From Vulcanimicrobiota bacterium (GTDB taxonomy: Bacteria > Vulcanimicrobiota > Vulcanimicrobiia > Vulcanimicrobiales > Vulcanimicrobiaceae): a DNA stretch of 17,070 bases. Below, one piece after another: positions 1-6,880 of the stretch. The first letter of the stretch is position 1. Each line of letters opens with the position of its first letter. The stretch is from positions 16,323-33,392 of the forward strand of contig PMFP01000167.1 in assembly GCA_003155175.1 (NCBI GenBank), read 5' to 3'. The notes under the pieces were generated by a model, which saw only the letters and a program-made list of their open reading frames with translations, was not told the DNA's origin and ran no database searches. The translations under genes were made by a program, and so were the position numbers.

Positions 1-342
1 CTGTACGTGGGGAACTTCGTGACCGCGCTGGGATTCGCGATCGCGTTTACCGGACGCAACGAGGGCGTCGCTCGCATCGCTTTGATCGGGGGTTCGCTCG
101 CCGCGATGGCGGCCGTGTACGCGATCATCGTTCCGCACGAAGAGAAATTCTTACGCAAGGAGTTCGGCGAGGCGTTCGACGCCTATTGCCTGCGCGTGCC
201 TCCCGTCGTACCGCAAGCCGAGCCCGCGCCGGACGGCCGGGGAACCTGGAATCCCGACGTGATCGCGCAGGCGGAGACGAGAACGTTCGTGACGTTCGGT
301 GCCATGCTTGCCGTCTTGGCCTTCAAAGCGTTCCGTCCGTGA
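1..342 (+). CDS. Isoprenylcysteine carboxyl methyltransferase-like membrane protein (3' part)
   Basis: The reading frame is open from the first base, so the N-terminus lies outside the window and only about 113 C-terminal residues are visible. The visible part has two hydrophobic stretches, followed by a segment with the pattern E-x-x-x-L-x-x-x-F-G-x-x-x-x-x-Y, then V-P and further prolines. That pattern is typical of the C-terminal SAM-binding part of the ICMT/phospholipid methyltransferase-like superfamily. These small integral-membrane proteins methylate prenylcysteines, lipids or unknown substrates, and the bacterial substrate usually cannot be predicted. The tail ends with another hydrophobic helix. 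The stop lies 4 bases before the GTG proposed for the next gene, so the two are probably co-transcribed. Family assignment rests on this one segment and is moderate. Confidence 0.6.
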   Translation: MYVGNFVTALGFAIAFTGRNEGVARIALIGGSLAAMAAVYAIIVPHEEKFLRKEFGEAFDAYCLRVPPVVPQAEPAPDGRGTWNPDVIAQAETRTFVTFGAMLAVLAFKAFRP

Positions 343-346
343 CGCC

Positions 347-1252
347 GTGTCGACCCGCAACCGCCTTCTCGTAGCGATCGTCCTCAGCGCGTTCGTTGCC
401 GCCCTGGAATTGTGGGGCGGGATTCGCGCGAACAGTCTGGCGCTGGTGAGCGATGCGGCGCACGTCTGCATGGACGTCATCGCACTCGTGCTGGCGCTCG
501 CTGCCGTGATCGGATCGCAGCGTCCCGCCGATCGACGGCGCACGTTCGGCTACGGGCGGATCGAAGTGCTGGGAGCGCTCGCCAACGGAACGTTGCTCCT
601 GGGCGCCACGATCGTCATCGTCGTCGAAGCCTTGCGCCGTTTCGGCGCGCCGGTCGAATCGAACGGCCATACGATGATCGCGATCGCGAGCATCGGGCTG
701 GCCGTGAACGCGGCCGCCGGATTTCTGCTTGCGATGCCGGGCGGTGCGGGTCACGGCCACTCGCACGATCTCAACGTGCGCGCGGCGCTGTTTCACATTT
801 TTGGCGACGCTCTCGGCGCGGTCGCCGTCATCGTGGGCGGCATCGCGATCGCGCTCACGCATCTCCAATGGATCGACCCGCTGCTCTCGCTGTTCGTTGC
901 TGCCGTGATCGTCGTGGGCGTGTTGCGCGTCTTGCGCGACGCGTCGGACGTCCTGCTCGAGGGTGCGCCGCGCGACGTGGACACCGCCAAACTCGAGAGC
1001 GACATCGGGAAAATCGGCGGCGTCGCCGCGCTCCACGATCTGCACGTTTGGGCGATCGGAAGCGATTCGTACGCGCTCTCGGCGCACGTCATCCTCGACG
1101 ATCTTCGCATCAGCGAAGCGGCCTCGATCCTGACGTCGCTGCAGACGATCGCTCGCGACCGCTATCACATCGCCCACGTTACGGTGCAGCTGGAGTGCGA
1201 GCACTGCGACCCCGAGGGCGTCTTCGTTTGCGCGGCCGTGCCGAACCCGTAG
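347..1252 (+). CDS. Cation diffusion facilitator (CDF) efflux transporter, zinc-type
   Basis: A 301-residue inner-membrane metal/proton antiporter that exports Zn2+ and related divalent ions. Six hydrophobic segments are visible. The metal-site motifs are intact: H39-x-x-x-D43 in TM2 (within VSDAAHVCMD) and H150-x-x-x-D154 in TM5. A His-rich loop (GHGHSHD, about 135-141) sits between TM4 and TM5. The cytoplasmic C-terminal domain carries the L-H-D-L-H-V-W signature near 229-235 and ends with a CEHC cluster at 284-287. A His/Asp pair in both helices is the arrangement of Zn/Cd-selective CDFs such as CzcD/ZitB. I chose GTG 347 because it starts just before TM1 and 4 bases after the previous stop. 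An in-frame ATG at 299 would add 16 residues read inside the upstream gene. No clear Shine-Dalgarno sequence is visible. Confidence 0.9.
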   Translation: MSTRNRLLVAIVLSAFVAALELWGGIRANSLALVSDAAHVCMDVIALVLALAAVIGSQRPADRRRTFGYGRIEVLGALANGTLLLGATIVIVVEALRRFGAPVESNGHTMIAIASIGLAVNAAAGFLLAMPGGAGHGHSHDLNVRAALFHIFGDALGAVAVIVGGIAIALTHLQWIDPLLSLFVAAVIVVGVLRVLRDASDVLLEGAPRDVDTAKLESDIGKIGGVAALHDLHVWAIGSDSYALSAHVILDDLRISEAASILTSLQTIARDRYHIAHVTVQLECEHCDPEGVFVCAAVPNP

Positions 1253-1260
1253 GACTCGCC

Positions 1261-1295
1261 TCCTAGGGGGGCATCCGGCTACGGGCGAAGCCCCG
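1261..1295 (+). other. Short GC hairpin in the CDF-thiolase gap
   Basis: The 49-base gap between the CDF gene and the thiolase contains GGGC-GAA-GCCC (1283-1293), and alternatively GGGGC pairing with GCCCC further out. There is no T-run after it, so it is not a convincing terminator. It may shape the leader of the thiolase mRNA or be fortuitous in such GC-rich DNA. Confidence 0.25.
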
Positions 1296-1301
1296 CTGGC
1301 T

Positions 1302-2645
1302 ATGACTTCGACTTCACCATCCGCCGTCGTGCTCTCGGCCGCCCGCACGCCGTTCGGCAAGCTCGGCGGCGCGCTGGCTTCGCTCGACGCCCCGACGCTG
1401 GGCGCGATCGCGCTCGCCGAAGCGATCCGGCGTGCGGGCATCGACCCGTCCGACGTGGACCACGTCATCCTCGGAGAGGTCTTGCAAGCGGGCGTGGGCC
1501 AGAACCCGGCCAGGCAAGCGCTCTTTAAGGCCGGTCTTGCCAAAACGGTCACCGCCGAGACGGTCAACAAGGTCTGCGCGTCGGGCATGCTTGCGATCGT
1601 GGGCGCGATGCGCGCCATCAACGCCGGCGCGCACGAGGTCGTCGCTGCCGGCGGCATGGAGTCCATGTCGAACGCTCCGTATTTGCTCAAGGACGCGCGC
1701 TCGGGCTACCGCTTCGGCGATGGAACCCTGATCGACGCGATGGTCCACGACGGATTGTGGGATCAGTATTTTCCGATGACCATGGCCTCGCAGGGCAGCC
1801 GCGTCGCAAACGAGCTCGGCACCACGCGCGAAGAGCAGGACGCCTTCGCGCTTGAAAGCCATTTGCGCGCTCACGCCGCGCACGAGAGCGGACACTTTGC
1901 GGACGAAATCGTTCCGGTCAAGGTCGCCACCAAAGCGCGCGGCAAGGTCGTGGTCGACGCGCTTCCGCGTCGCGGAGCAACTCGCGTTCCCGCGGCCGTC
2001 GGCGCATCGGCCGGAATTTGGAATCACGAACCGTCCGAACAATTTTCGTTCGATTGGGAGTCGTACGCGCCGTTCGTTACGGGCGACGTTCCCCACGCGC
2101 TCGTCAGCCGTGACGAAGCCGTCCGCGCCGAAGCCAGCGCCGAAGCGTTGGCCAAGCTCAAGCCGATCGAGAAGGGCGGCACGATCACGCCCGGCAACGC
2201 GCCGGGCGTCAACGACGGCGCGGCCGCGCTCCTCGTCGCGAGTTCGGAGTACGCCAAGCGGCAGGGCGCCGAGATCCTCGCGACGATCGTGGATCACGCG
2301 ACGGTCGGCTGGGACCCGCCGTACCTTTGCTATACGCCCGCGATGGCGGCGCAAAAGTTGCTCGACAAGAACGGGCTCTCGGTTCGCGACATCGCGGTCT
2401 GGGAAATCAACGAAGCGTTCTCGGCCGTCGCCATCGCGGCGGCGCGAGGGCTGGGCTTCGAGCCCGAAGCGCTCAACAAATTCGGCGGCGCGGTCGCGAT
2501 GGGGCATCCGATCGGCGCCTCCGGCGCTCGCATCGTTGCGACCACGATCAATCAGTTGCGCAGGCGTGGCGGCGGTCTGGGCATCGCAGCGCTGTGTTCG
2601 GGCGGCGGTCAGGGCGACGCGATGCTCGTTCGCGTAGACGCTTAG
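1302..2645 (+). CDS. Thiolase (acetyl-CoA C-acyltransferase family)
   Basis: A 447-residue cytosolic thiolase, which either cleaves 3-ketoacyl-CoA with CoA or condenses two acetyl-CoA. All catalytic elements are present: nucleophile Cys92 in NKVCASGM, Asn370-Glu371 in the NEAF motif, His402 in GHPIGASG, and the acid/base Cys432 in CSGGGQGDA. The family is normally about 390-400 residues. The excess is an insertion of roughly 49 residues (about 220-268, bases 1959-2105), between the strand ending KVVVD and the segment SRDEAVRAEA that leads into EALAKLKP. The reading frame is continuous through it. ATG 1302 gives a normal N-terminus, but no Shine-Dalgarno sequence precedes it. It is the first gene of the acyl-CoA operon, and the next gene starts 6 bases after the stop. 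Whether it is degradative (FadA) or biosynthetic (AtoB/PhaA) cannot be decided here. Confidence 0.93.
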   Translation: MTSTSPSAVVLSAARTPFGKLGGALASLDAPTLGAIALAEAIRRAGIDPSDVDHVILGEVLQAGVGQNPARQALFKAGLAKTVTAETVNKVCASGMLAIVGAMRAINAGAHEVVAAGGMESMSNAPYLLKDARSGYRFGDGTLIDAMVHDGLWDQYFPMTMASQGSRVANELGTTREEQDAFALESHLRAHAAHESGHFADEIVPVKVATKARGKVVVDALPRRGATRVPAAVGASAGIWNHEPSEQFSFDWESYAPFVTGDVPHALVSRDEAVRAEASAEALAKLKPIEKGGTITPGNAPGVNDGAAALLVASSEYAKRQGAEILATIVDHATVGWDPPYLCYTPAMAAQKLLDKNGLSVRDIAVWEINEAFSAVAIAAARGLGFEPEALNKFGGAVAMGHPIGASGARIVATTINQLRRRGGGLGIAALCSGGGQGDAMLVRVDA

Positions 2646-2651
2646 CTCGGA

Positions 2652-3497
2652 GTGCCGTACCGGATCGCGGTCGTCGGCGCGGGCCAAATGGGCTCGGGCA
2701 TCGCTCAGGTCGCCGCTGCGGCCGGCCACGACGTGCTTCTGAACGACCGCACCGAGGATCTCATCGCGCGCGGGGTTGCGGGCATTGAGAAGAACCTCGC
2801 TCGCAGCGTTGAGAAGGGCCGCATATCCGCCGAAGATCGCACGGCGCTACTCGGTCGCATTCGCGCGACGCCGCGCATCGAGAACCTGGACGTCGATCTG
2901 GCGATCGAAGCGGCGACGGAAGCGCTGGAGACCAAGCTCGAGCTCTTTCGCGCGCTCGACGCGGCGACGCCCGAGCGCGCGGTCCTGGCGAGCAACACGT
3001 CGTCCATCTCGATCACGCTGCTCGGCGCGGCGACGCGCCGTCCCGGGCGCACGATCGGCATGCACTTCATGAATCCCGTGCCGGTCATGCAACTCGTCGA
3101 GATCATTCGCGGCATCGCGACGTCGCAGGAAACGTTCGACTTCACCCACGCGCTGGCGGCGCAGATGGGCAAGACGCCGGTCGAGGTGAGAGACTTTCCC
3201 GGCTTCGTTTCGAACCGCGTCCTGATGCCGATGATCAACGAGGCGATCTATGCTCTGTACGAAGGCGTCGGCTCGGTCGAAGCCATCGACACCGTCATGA
3301 AGCTGGGCATGAACCACCCGATGGGGCCGCTGCAGCTCGCCGATTTCATCGGTCTGGACACGTGTCTCGCGATCATGAACGTTCTGCACGACGGATTCGC
3401 GGACTCGAAATACCGCCCGTGCCCGCTCCTGCGGCAGTACGTCGCGGCGGGCTGGTACGGGAAGAAGACCGGCCGCGGCTTTTACACCTACGCATGA
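2652..3497 (+). CDS. 3-hydroxyacyl-CoA (3-hydroxybutyryl-CoA) dehydrogenase
   Basis: A 281-residue single-function enzyme that interconverts 3-hydroxyacyl-CoA and 3-ketoacyl-CoA with NAD(P). The N-terminal Rossmann fold shows GAGQMGSGIAQ (9-19), and Asp32 at the end of strand 2 favours NAD. The catalytic dyad is His138 (GMHFMNPVPV) and Glu150, with Asn188 in FVSNRV. The C-terminal helical domain ends in the usual KKTGRGFYTY. Length and motifs match the Clostridium Hbd/PaaH class rather than the large FadB fusion. The start is GTG 2652, 6 bases after the thiolase stop, with only a weak GGA upstream, so coupling to thiolase translation is likely. The stop overlaps the next start as ATGA. Confidence 0.93.
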   Translation: MPYRIAVVGAGQMGSGIAQVAAAAGHDVLLNDRTEDLIARGVAGIEKNLARSVEKGRISAEDRTALLGRIRATPRIENLDVDLAIEAATEALETKLELFRALDAATPERAVLASNTSSISITLLGAATRRPGRTIGMHFMNPVPVMQLVEIIRGIATSQETFDFTHALAAQMGKTPVEVRDFPGFVSNRVLMPMINEAIYALYEGVGSVEAIDTVMKLGMNHPMGPLQLADFIGLDTCLAIMNVLHDGFADSKYRPCPLLRQYVAAGWYGKKTGRGFYTYA

Positions 3498-4651
3498 ATC
3501 CCGAGCAATTCGAACTGACGGCCGAGCAACGCCACGTTGCGGATCTGGCCAGGGACATCGCGCGCGGCGAGATCGCGCCGTTCGTCGCGCAATGGGACCG
3601 CGACGGCACGTTTCCGCGAGAGCTCTATACGAAGCTCGCGCAAGCTGGAATGATGGGCATCCTCATTCCGGAGGAGTTCGGCGGCGCGGGCGCCGGCTAC
3701 GTCGCGTACGCGCTCGCCATCGAGGAACTCGCCCGCGTCGACGCCGGCGCGGCGGTGACGCTCTCGGTTCACTCGATGATCTGTTCGGCGATCGAACGCC
3801 TCGGAAGCCCAAGCCAGCGGAAACGCTGGCTTCCGCTGCTCGCGACCGGCGACTGCATCGCGGGCTTTGCGCTGACCGAGTCCGAGGTCGGCTCCGATGC
3901 CGCCAATCTTCGCGCGACCGCGCGCCGCGACGGCGACGGCTACGTTCTGAACGGTCGCAAGCAGTGGTGCACCAACGGCAGCTACGCCGCGGTCGTGATG
4001 AGCATGTTTCGCACCGGCGGTCCCGGTGCGCACGGCATCAGCGCGTTCCTGGTCGAGGGTGCGGCGCCCGGGATGTCGGTCGAGCGCGTGACGGAAAAAC
4101 TCGGCATCCACACCAGCAACACGTGCGACTTGGCGTTCGACGGCGTGCGCGTTCCGGCCGAAGCGCTGCTCGGCGAGGAAGGCGCGGGCTTCGTCGGCGC
4201 GCTCACCGCGTTGACGGGCGGGCGCATCGGCATCGCCGCGCAAGCCGTCGGCATCCTGGCGGCGTGCTTGGACGAGTCGGTCGCGTTCGCAAAAGACCGT
4301 ATGGCGTTCGGAAAGCCGATCGGCGCGTTCGAAGGCGTCTCGTTCAAGATCGCGCAGATGGCGACCGACCTCGACGCGGCGCGCCTGCTCGTCTACCGCG
4401 CGGCGTCGCTCGCGGATGCCGGCAAACCGTTCGCGGTGGAAGCGAGCAAAGCGAAGCTGTTCGCCTCGACCGCCGCGCGCAAGCATGCGTCCGAGGCTCT
4501 GCAGATTCACGGCGGCTACGGATACACGACCGAGTTTCCGGTCGAGCGCCACTACCGCGACGCCAAGATCACGGAAATCTACGAAGGCACCTCGGAGATC
4601 CAACAAATCGTCATCGCACGTTCGCTGCTTGGGAAGATCGAATCGTTATGA
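3494..4651 (+). CDS. Acyl-CoA dehydrogenase (FAD)
   Basis: A 385-residue flavoprotein that introduces the alpha-beta double bond into acyl-CoA and passes electrons to electron-transfer flavoprotein. The middle domain carries the family signature ALTESEVGSDAANL (127-139). The C-terminal domain has RMAFGKPI (269-276), the FAD-contacting QIHGGYGYT (337-345), and the catalytic base Glu364 in IYEGTSEIQ. A Glu at this position is typical of short/medium-chain dehydrogenases. The substrate could be butyryl-CoA or a branched acyl-CoA, and the sequence alone does not say. ATG 3494 is chosen because it overlaps the preceding stop by 4 bases and gives the normal N-terminus. A longer open frame upstream (from 3362) would run inside the dehydrogenase gene and is not needed. 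It also overlaps sucC by ATGA. Confidence 0.94.
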   Translation: MNPEQFELTAEQRHVADLARDIARGEIAPFVAQWDRDGTFPRELYTKLAQAGMMGILIPEEFGGAGAGYVAYALAIEELARVDAGAAVTLSVHSMICSAIERLGSPSQRKRWLPLLATGDCIAGFALTESEVGSDAANLRATARRDGDGYVLNGRKQWCTNGSYAAVVMSMFRTGGPGAHGISAFLVEGAAPGMSVERVTEKLGIHTSNTCDLAFDGVRVPAEALLGEEGAGFVGALTALTGGRIGIAAQAVGILAACLDESVAFAKDRMAFGKPIGAFEGVSFKIAQMATDLDAARLLVYRAASLADAGKPFAVEASKAKLFASTAARKHASEALQIHGGYGYTTEFPVERHYRDAKITEIYEGTSEIQQIVIARSLLGKIESL

Positions 4652-5814
4652 ATCTTATGGAGTATCAGGGGAAAGAGCTGTTCCGGCGTTGCGGGATTCC
4701 GGTGCCGCGTTCGCACCTGTGCAAGACGCCCGGCGACGTCGCGGCCTTCATCGACCAGAACCCCGGCAAATGGGTGATCAAGGCGCAAGTCTTAATGGGC
4801 GGCCGGGGCAAAGCCGGCAAGATCAAATTCGCGACGACGCCGGCCGAAGGCAAGGCGGCCGCCGCCGAGATCATGGCCACGCCGATGCCGCCGAATCGTC
4901 AGAATCCGACCGGGGAACCGATCCACTGCGTGCTGGTCGAAGAAACGCTCGACATCGCGCATGAAGCCTACTGCGCGATCGCGATCGATCGCACGACCAA
5001 GCGGCCCGTCGTCATGGCGAGTCGCTTCGGCGGAATGGACGTCGAAGAAGTCGCCGAGAAGCATCCGGAGTCGATCGCGAAGTTCTTCGTTGACACGGCG
5101 ATCGGGTATTCTCCGTTTATCGGCCGCGAGCTCGCGTTCGCGTCGGACCTGGACCCGGGATACCGCAAGCAGTTTCCGGCCATCGTCGCCGGCCTCTACG
5201 ATCTCTTTTTCCGGTACGGGGCCAAGCTCGTCGAAATCAACCCGCTCGCGCTCACCGCGGACGGCAAGGTGGTCGCGTCGGACGCGAAGGTGGAACTCGA
5301 CGACGACGCGCTCTTCCGTCATCCCGAATTCGCGGAGTGGCAGACCGCGCTGCCGCTCGACGAGGACGAGACGCTGGCGACGGCGTCGGGCCTTGGCATC
5401 AGGAATTTCCGGCGTTTTCCGGGCACGGTCGGAACGATGGCCAACGGCGCCGGCCTGGCGATGGCGACGATGGACGCGGTGAAAAACGCGGGCGGCGAGA
5501 TCGCCAACTTTCTCGACGTCGGCGGCGGCGCGAACGCCGAGCGCGTTCGCAAGTGCTACGAGCTGGTCGTGAACCACACCGGCGCGAAGGTGTTCTTCGT
5601 CAACATCTTCGGCGGCATCACGCGCGGCGACGAAGTGGCGCGCGGCATCGTGCAAGCGCTTGCCGAGACGACGTCCCGCAAGATTCCGCTCGTGATCCGC
5701 TTGACGGGAACCAACGAGAAGGAAGGCCGAAAGATTTTGGCCGACGCCGGCATGACGCCGGTCGAAACCATGGACGAAGGCGCGCAGCGCGCCGTCGAGC
5801 TCGCAGCCGGTTAG
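4648..5814 (+). CDS. sucC: Succinate-CoA ligase, beta subunit
   Basis: A 388-residue subunit of the TCA-cycle enzyme that converts succinyl-CoA + ADP + Pi to succinate + CoA + ATP. The length is exactly that of the usual SucC. The N-terminal MNLMEYQGKELF and the GGRGKAGKIK loop (51-60) belong to the ATP-grasp domain. EINPLALTADG (196-206) and the following D-x-K-V-E-L-D carry the Mg-nucleotide ligands. The C-terminal domain has NFLDVGGGA (287-295) and FVNIFGGITRGD (317-328), facing the alpha subunit. ATG 4648 overlaps the acyl-CoA dehydrogenase stop as ATGA, with GGGAAG about 11 bases upstream. A second ATG 9 bases downstream is less likely. Placement behind an acyl-CoA dehydrogenase is unusual, since sucCD more often stands alone or with other TCA genes. 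Confidence 0.96.
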   Translation: MNLMEYQGKELFRRCGIPVPRSHLCKTPGDVAAFIDQNPGKWVIKAQVLMGGRGKAGKIKFATTPAEGKAAAAEIMATPMPPNRQNPTGEPIHCVLVEETLDIAHEAYCAIAIDRTTKRPVVMASRFGGMDVEEVAEKHPESIAKFFVDTAIGYSPFIGRELAFASDLDPGYRKQFPAIVAGLYDLFFRYGAKLVEINPLALTADGKVVASDAKVELDDDALFRHPEFAEWQTALPLDEDETLATASGLGIRNFRRFPGTVGTMANGAGLAMATMDAVKNAGGEIANFLDVGGGANAERVRKCYELVVNHTGAKVFFVNIFGGITRGDEVARGIVQALAETTSRKIPLVIRLTGTNEKEGRKILADAGMTPVETMDEGAQRAVELAAG

Positions 5815-5823
5815 GATAGAACG

Positions 5824-6702
5824 ATGTCGATTTTTCTCGATAAGAACAGCAAGGTGATCGTGCAAGGCATCACCGGCGCGGAGGGCTCGTACCACACCGC
5901 CCGCATGATGGCGTACGGCACCAAAATCGTCGGCGGCGTCACTCCGGGGAAGGGCGGCCAGAAAACCGATCAAGGCCTCCCGGTGTTCGACACCGTCCGG
6001 CAGGCGGTGGACGCCACCGGCGCCACGCACACGTGCATCTTCGTTCCTCCGCCCTTCGCGGCCGACGCGCTCTACGAGGCCTACGAGGCCGGGATCCCGT
6101 TCGCCGTCTGCATCACCGAGGGCGTTCCGGTCCACGACGTCCTCAAGGTCGTCGGGGCGACGCCGGGGATGCGGATCGTCGGGCCCAACTGCCCCGGGCT
6201 GATCTCGCCCGGCAAGTCGTCCATCGGCATCATGCCCGGCCACGTCTTCAAGGAGGGCAACGTCGGCTTGATCTCCCGCTCCGGGACCCTCACCTACGAG
6301 GTCGTGGACCTGCTCACGCGGGCGGGCCTGGGCCAATCCACCTGCGTGGGCATCGGGGGCGACCCGGTCATCGGCACGACCTTCGTGGACTGCCTGCGCG
6401 AGTTCAAGAACGACCCCCAGACCGCCGCCGTGGTCGTTTGCGGCGAGATCGGCGGCTCGGACGAAGAGGACGCCGCGGCCTTCATCCGCGAGCACATGGC
6501 CGGCATGCCCATCGTCGCCTTCATCGGCGGCCGAAACGCCCCGGCCGGGAAGTCGCTCGGCCACGCGGGCGCGATCATCTCGGGCAACTTCGGGACCCCG
6601 GAGTCCAAGATTAAGGCCTTTACGGAGGCCGGCGTCCCGGTCGCCGACCGCCCCTCGGCCATCCCGGCACTGCTCGCCGAGCGCATGGCCGCCACCGTCT
6701 AA
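5824..6702 (+). CDS. sucD: Succinate-CoA ligase, alpha subunit
   Basis: A 292-residue partner of SucC that carries the CoA-binding Rossmann domain and the phosphorylated histidine. GITGAEGSYHT (15-25) is the CoA-binding loop. GPNCPGLISPGK (120-131), SRSGTLTYE (151-159) and GIGGDP (176-181) are conserved. The phospho-acceptor is His247 in GHAGAIISG. The start ATG lies 9 bases after sucC, with GGATAG as Shine-Dalgarno-like sequence. By eye the codon choice leans to GCC, GGG and CCC more than in the upstream genes, which favour GCG. This may reflect selection for expression. It is the last gene of the operon. No strong terminator follows immediately, only weak hairpins in the next 130 bases. Confidence 0.96.
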   Translation: MSIFLDKNSKVIVQGITGAEGSYHTARMMAYGTKIVGGVTPGKGGQKTDQGLPVFDTVRQAVDATGATHTCIFVPPPFAADALYEAYEAGIPFAVCITEGVPVHDVLKVVGATPGMRIVGPNCPGLISPGKSSIGIMPGHVFKEGNVGLISRSGTLTYEVVDLLTRAGLGQSTCVGIGGDPVIGTTFVDCLREFKNDPQTAAVVVCGEIGGSDEEDAAAFIREHMAGMPIVAFIGGRNAPAGKSLGHAGAIISGNFGTPESKIKAFTEAGVPVADRPSAIPALLAERMAATV

Positions 6703-6880
6703 CTTTACCGGCTTCTCAGGCTCTCAGCGGGCCTTCACAATTTTAAAGGTCCGTTAAAGGAAGCGACCTTTGCCGGGAGAAGGGGTCGCTACGCTCCCTG
6801 GGAGTTGGCTGGGGTTCTGAGACCTTTGGTCTATTTTTGGGGATGCGCTCGTCACTTTGACAATTTAGATGAGGGTAAAC
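6703..6880 (+). promoter_or_regulatory. 178-base leader between sucD and the receptor gene
   Basis: This A/T-richer gap must hold the end of the succinyl-CoA operon and the promoter of the receptor gene. Visible elements are: GGGCCTT (6729-6735) pairing with AAGGTCC (6746-6752) with one G-T pair; AGCGACC (6762-6768) pairing with GGTCGCT (6784-6790); and AGACC-TTT-GGTCT (6820-6832) followed directly by ATTTTT, a short terminator-like hairpin. A TTGACA hexamer at 6857-6862 has no room for a -10 box before the start codon. I cannot assign the promoter. No known riboswitch core is recognisable. Confidence 0.4.
6820..6838 (+). terminator. Weak hairpin plus T-run, possible terminator after sucD or attenuator
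   Basis: AGACC pairs with GGTCT across a TTT loop, and ATTTTT follows. The 5-bp stem is short for an intrinsic terminator, but the T-run is well placed. It lies about 118 bases after sucD and about 43 before the receptor start, so it could either end the upstream operon or attenuate the receptor transcript. Confidence 0.3.

Noticed and set aside
323..1690. Long - strand open frame opposite the CDF and thiolase genes
   Set aside because: It has low-complexity Arg/Asp/Ala-rich composition typical of antisense frames in GC-rich DNA, with no recognisable motif. The opposite strand carries clear genes.
3592..4647. Long + strand open frame running through the acyl-CoA dehydrogenase into sucC, suggesting a fusion protein
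   Set aside because: The part before 4648 is Arg-rich out-of-frame translation of the acyl-CoA dehydrogenase. The SucC N-terminus starts cleanly at ATG 4648 and gives the exact family length.
4792..6564. 590-residue - strand open frame opposite sucCD
   Set aside because: It is the mirror of two well-defined enzymes. The translation is a His/Arg/Asp-rich shadow without domains.
6816..6835. CTGAGA in the receptor leader, suggestive of a thiamine pyrophosphate riboswitch
   Set aside because: The other conserved TPP elements, including the ACCTGAT segment and matching stems, are missing. The bases fit a simple short hairpin with T-run better.
6857..6862. Perfect TTGACA -35 hexamer before the receptor gene
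   Set aside because: A -10 box at normal spacing would fall on or after the start codon at 6881, so it cannot drive this gene with a normal leader.
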